From assembly GCA_947475165.1 (NCBI GenBank), contig CANJLD010000008.1, forward strand, positions 1 through 64,000: a stretch of 64,000 bases of DNA, read 5' to 3'. Below the pieces are notes generated by a model. It worked only from the letters and a program-made list of their open reading frames with translations. It ran no database searches and had not been told where the DNA came from. This stretch comes from Bacteroidota bacterium. GTDB lineage: Bacteria > Bacteroidota > Bacteroidia > Chitinophagales > LD1. The translations under genes were made by a program, and so were the position numbers. Of the stretch, positions 63,687-64,000 are shown piece by piece. The first letter of the stretch is position 1, and the number at the start of each line of letters is the position of its first letter.

Positions 63687-64000
63687 ATGCGCAAATTACT
63701 GTTTCTGTTTATCAGCCTTTCTTCTATAGCAGCGTGCAATAAAACCGAGGACATTAAAATCAACAACAACGTTCCCCCGCCCGACCATACCATTGACTCT
63801 TCGGTTATCAATATTTATGTAAACAAAGTTTATATAAACCTACTGGGGCGCGAACCGGTGGGCAGTGAAAAAAGCGCAGGGCTTGCCATTTTACGGCAGA
63901 ATAATTTTTCGGAGGCAGACCGCAAACAGTTTGTGAACTCGTTGTTTTCTAAAACAGAATACGTGCGCAATTTGTATAACGTAGCTAACAATGAATATCT
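63687..64000 (+). CDS. Lipoprotein, C-terminus beyond the right edge (partial)
   Basis: Open from ATG 63687 to the edge, 104 codons in view. Lipoprotein signal MRKLLFLFISLSSIAAC, then YVNKVYINLLGREPVGSEKS and NNFSEADRKQFVNSLFSKTEYVRNLY. The LLGREP segment recalls the start of DUF1549/DUF4214-like repeats, but family assignment needs the rest. The gene has no stop in the window. Confidence 0.8.
   Translation, partial: MRKLLFLFISLSSIAACNKTEDIKINNNVPPPDHTIDSSVINIYVNKVYINLLGREPVGSEKSAGLAILRQNNFSEADRKQFVNSLFSKTEYVRNLYNVANNEY

Overview
The window looks like a chromosomal stretch of a Bacteroidota bacterium (Chitinophagia/Sphingobacteriia-like; inference from gene content). Supporting signs are several proteins with type IX secretion system (T9SS) sorting tails (six short 'type A' tails and two gliding-motility-associated 'type B' tails), three giant SprB-repeat adhesins, a GldH gliding lipoprotein, YHYH and PSP1 proteins, and promoters of the Bacteroidota type (TAnnTTTG at -7, TTTG/TTG about 20 nt upstream). 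The DNA is AT-rich with ordinary Bacteroidota housekeeping genes. I saw no phage, insertion sequence, CRISPR array or resistance island. Layout: 1-12103 (minus) holds two tandem SprB-repeat adhesin genes; the first runs off the left edge and contains a recent 675-bp tandem duplication. 12274-19535 carries holB, a glutathione peroxidase, a glycosyltransferase-like gene, a GNAT acetyltransferase and an O-acetylation set (MBOAT plus two SGNH proteins). 19678-29700 has a frameshifted TM1410-like glycoside hydrolase, recN, fabI, a secreted cupredoxin, clpC, a STAS protein, rnz and a GH1 beta-glucosidase. 29768-33408 has a small lipoprotein gene with an in-frame TGA, a GlcD-like oxidase whose start codon lies two bases after a tRNA-Arg, a DUF983 protein and a secreted YHYH protein. 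33624-38179 is an ECF sigma/putative anti-sigma/Spy-like unit followed by a second MBOAT-SGNH pair. 38325-52007 is mostly cell-surface proteins: a collagen-like/C1q protein, the third SprB-repeat adhesin and a double-S74 tail-fibre-like protein, plus repeat-rich intergenic DNA. 52249-63600 has a PSP1/RicT-like protein with gldH, two tandem fatty-acid-hydroxylase-like genes, a lipoprotein, a PCMD-like T9SS cargo, an ABC1/UbiB kinase, a phasin-like protein, a YhhN lysoplasmalogenase, an alpha/beta hydrolase and a small HTH protein. A lipoprotein gene runs off the right edge. The most unusual content is in the non-coding DNA. There are two arrays with an exact 21-bp period (13 units at 45673-45945; 9 anchors at 62920-63090), the second ending about 70 bp before an HTH/coiled-coil gene. 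There are also heptanucleotide tandem repeats at four intergenic or gene-start loci, two of which have become the translated N-termini of secreted proteins, one of them as the core of a signal peptide. Several long-hairpin repeat families sit directly at stop codons. I consider the phased 21-bp arrays, with their neighbouring genes, the best candidate here for an undescribed system.
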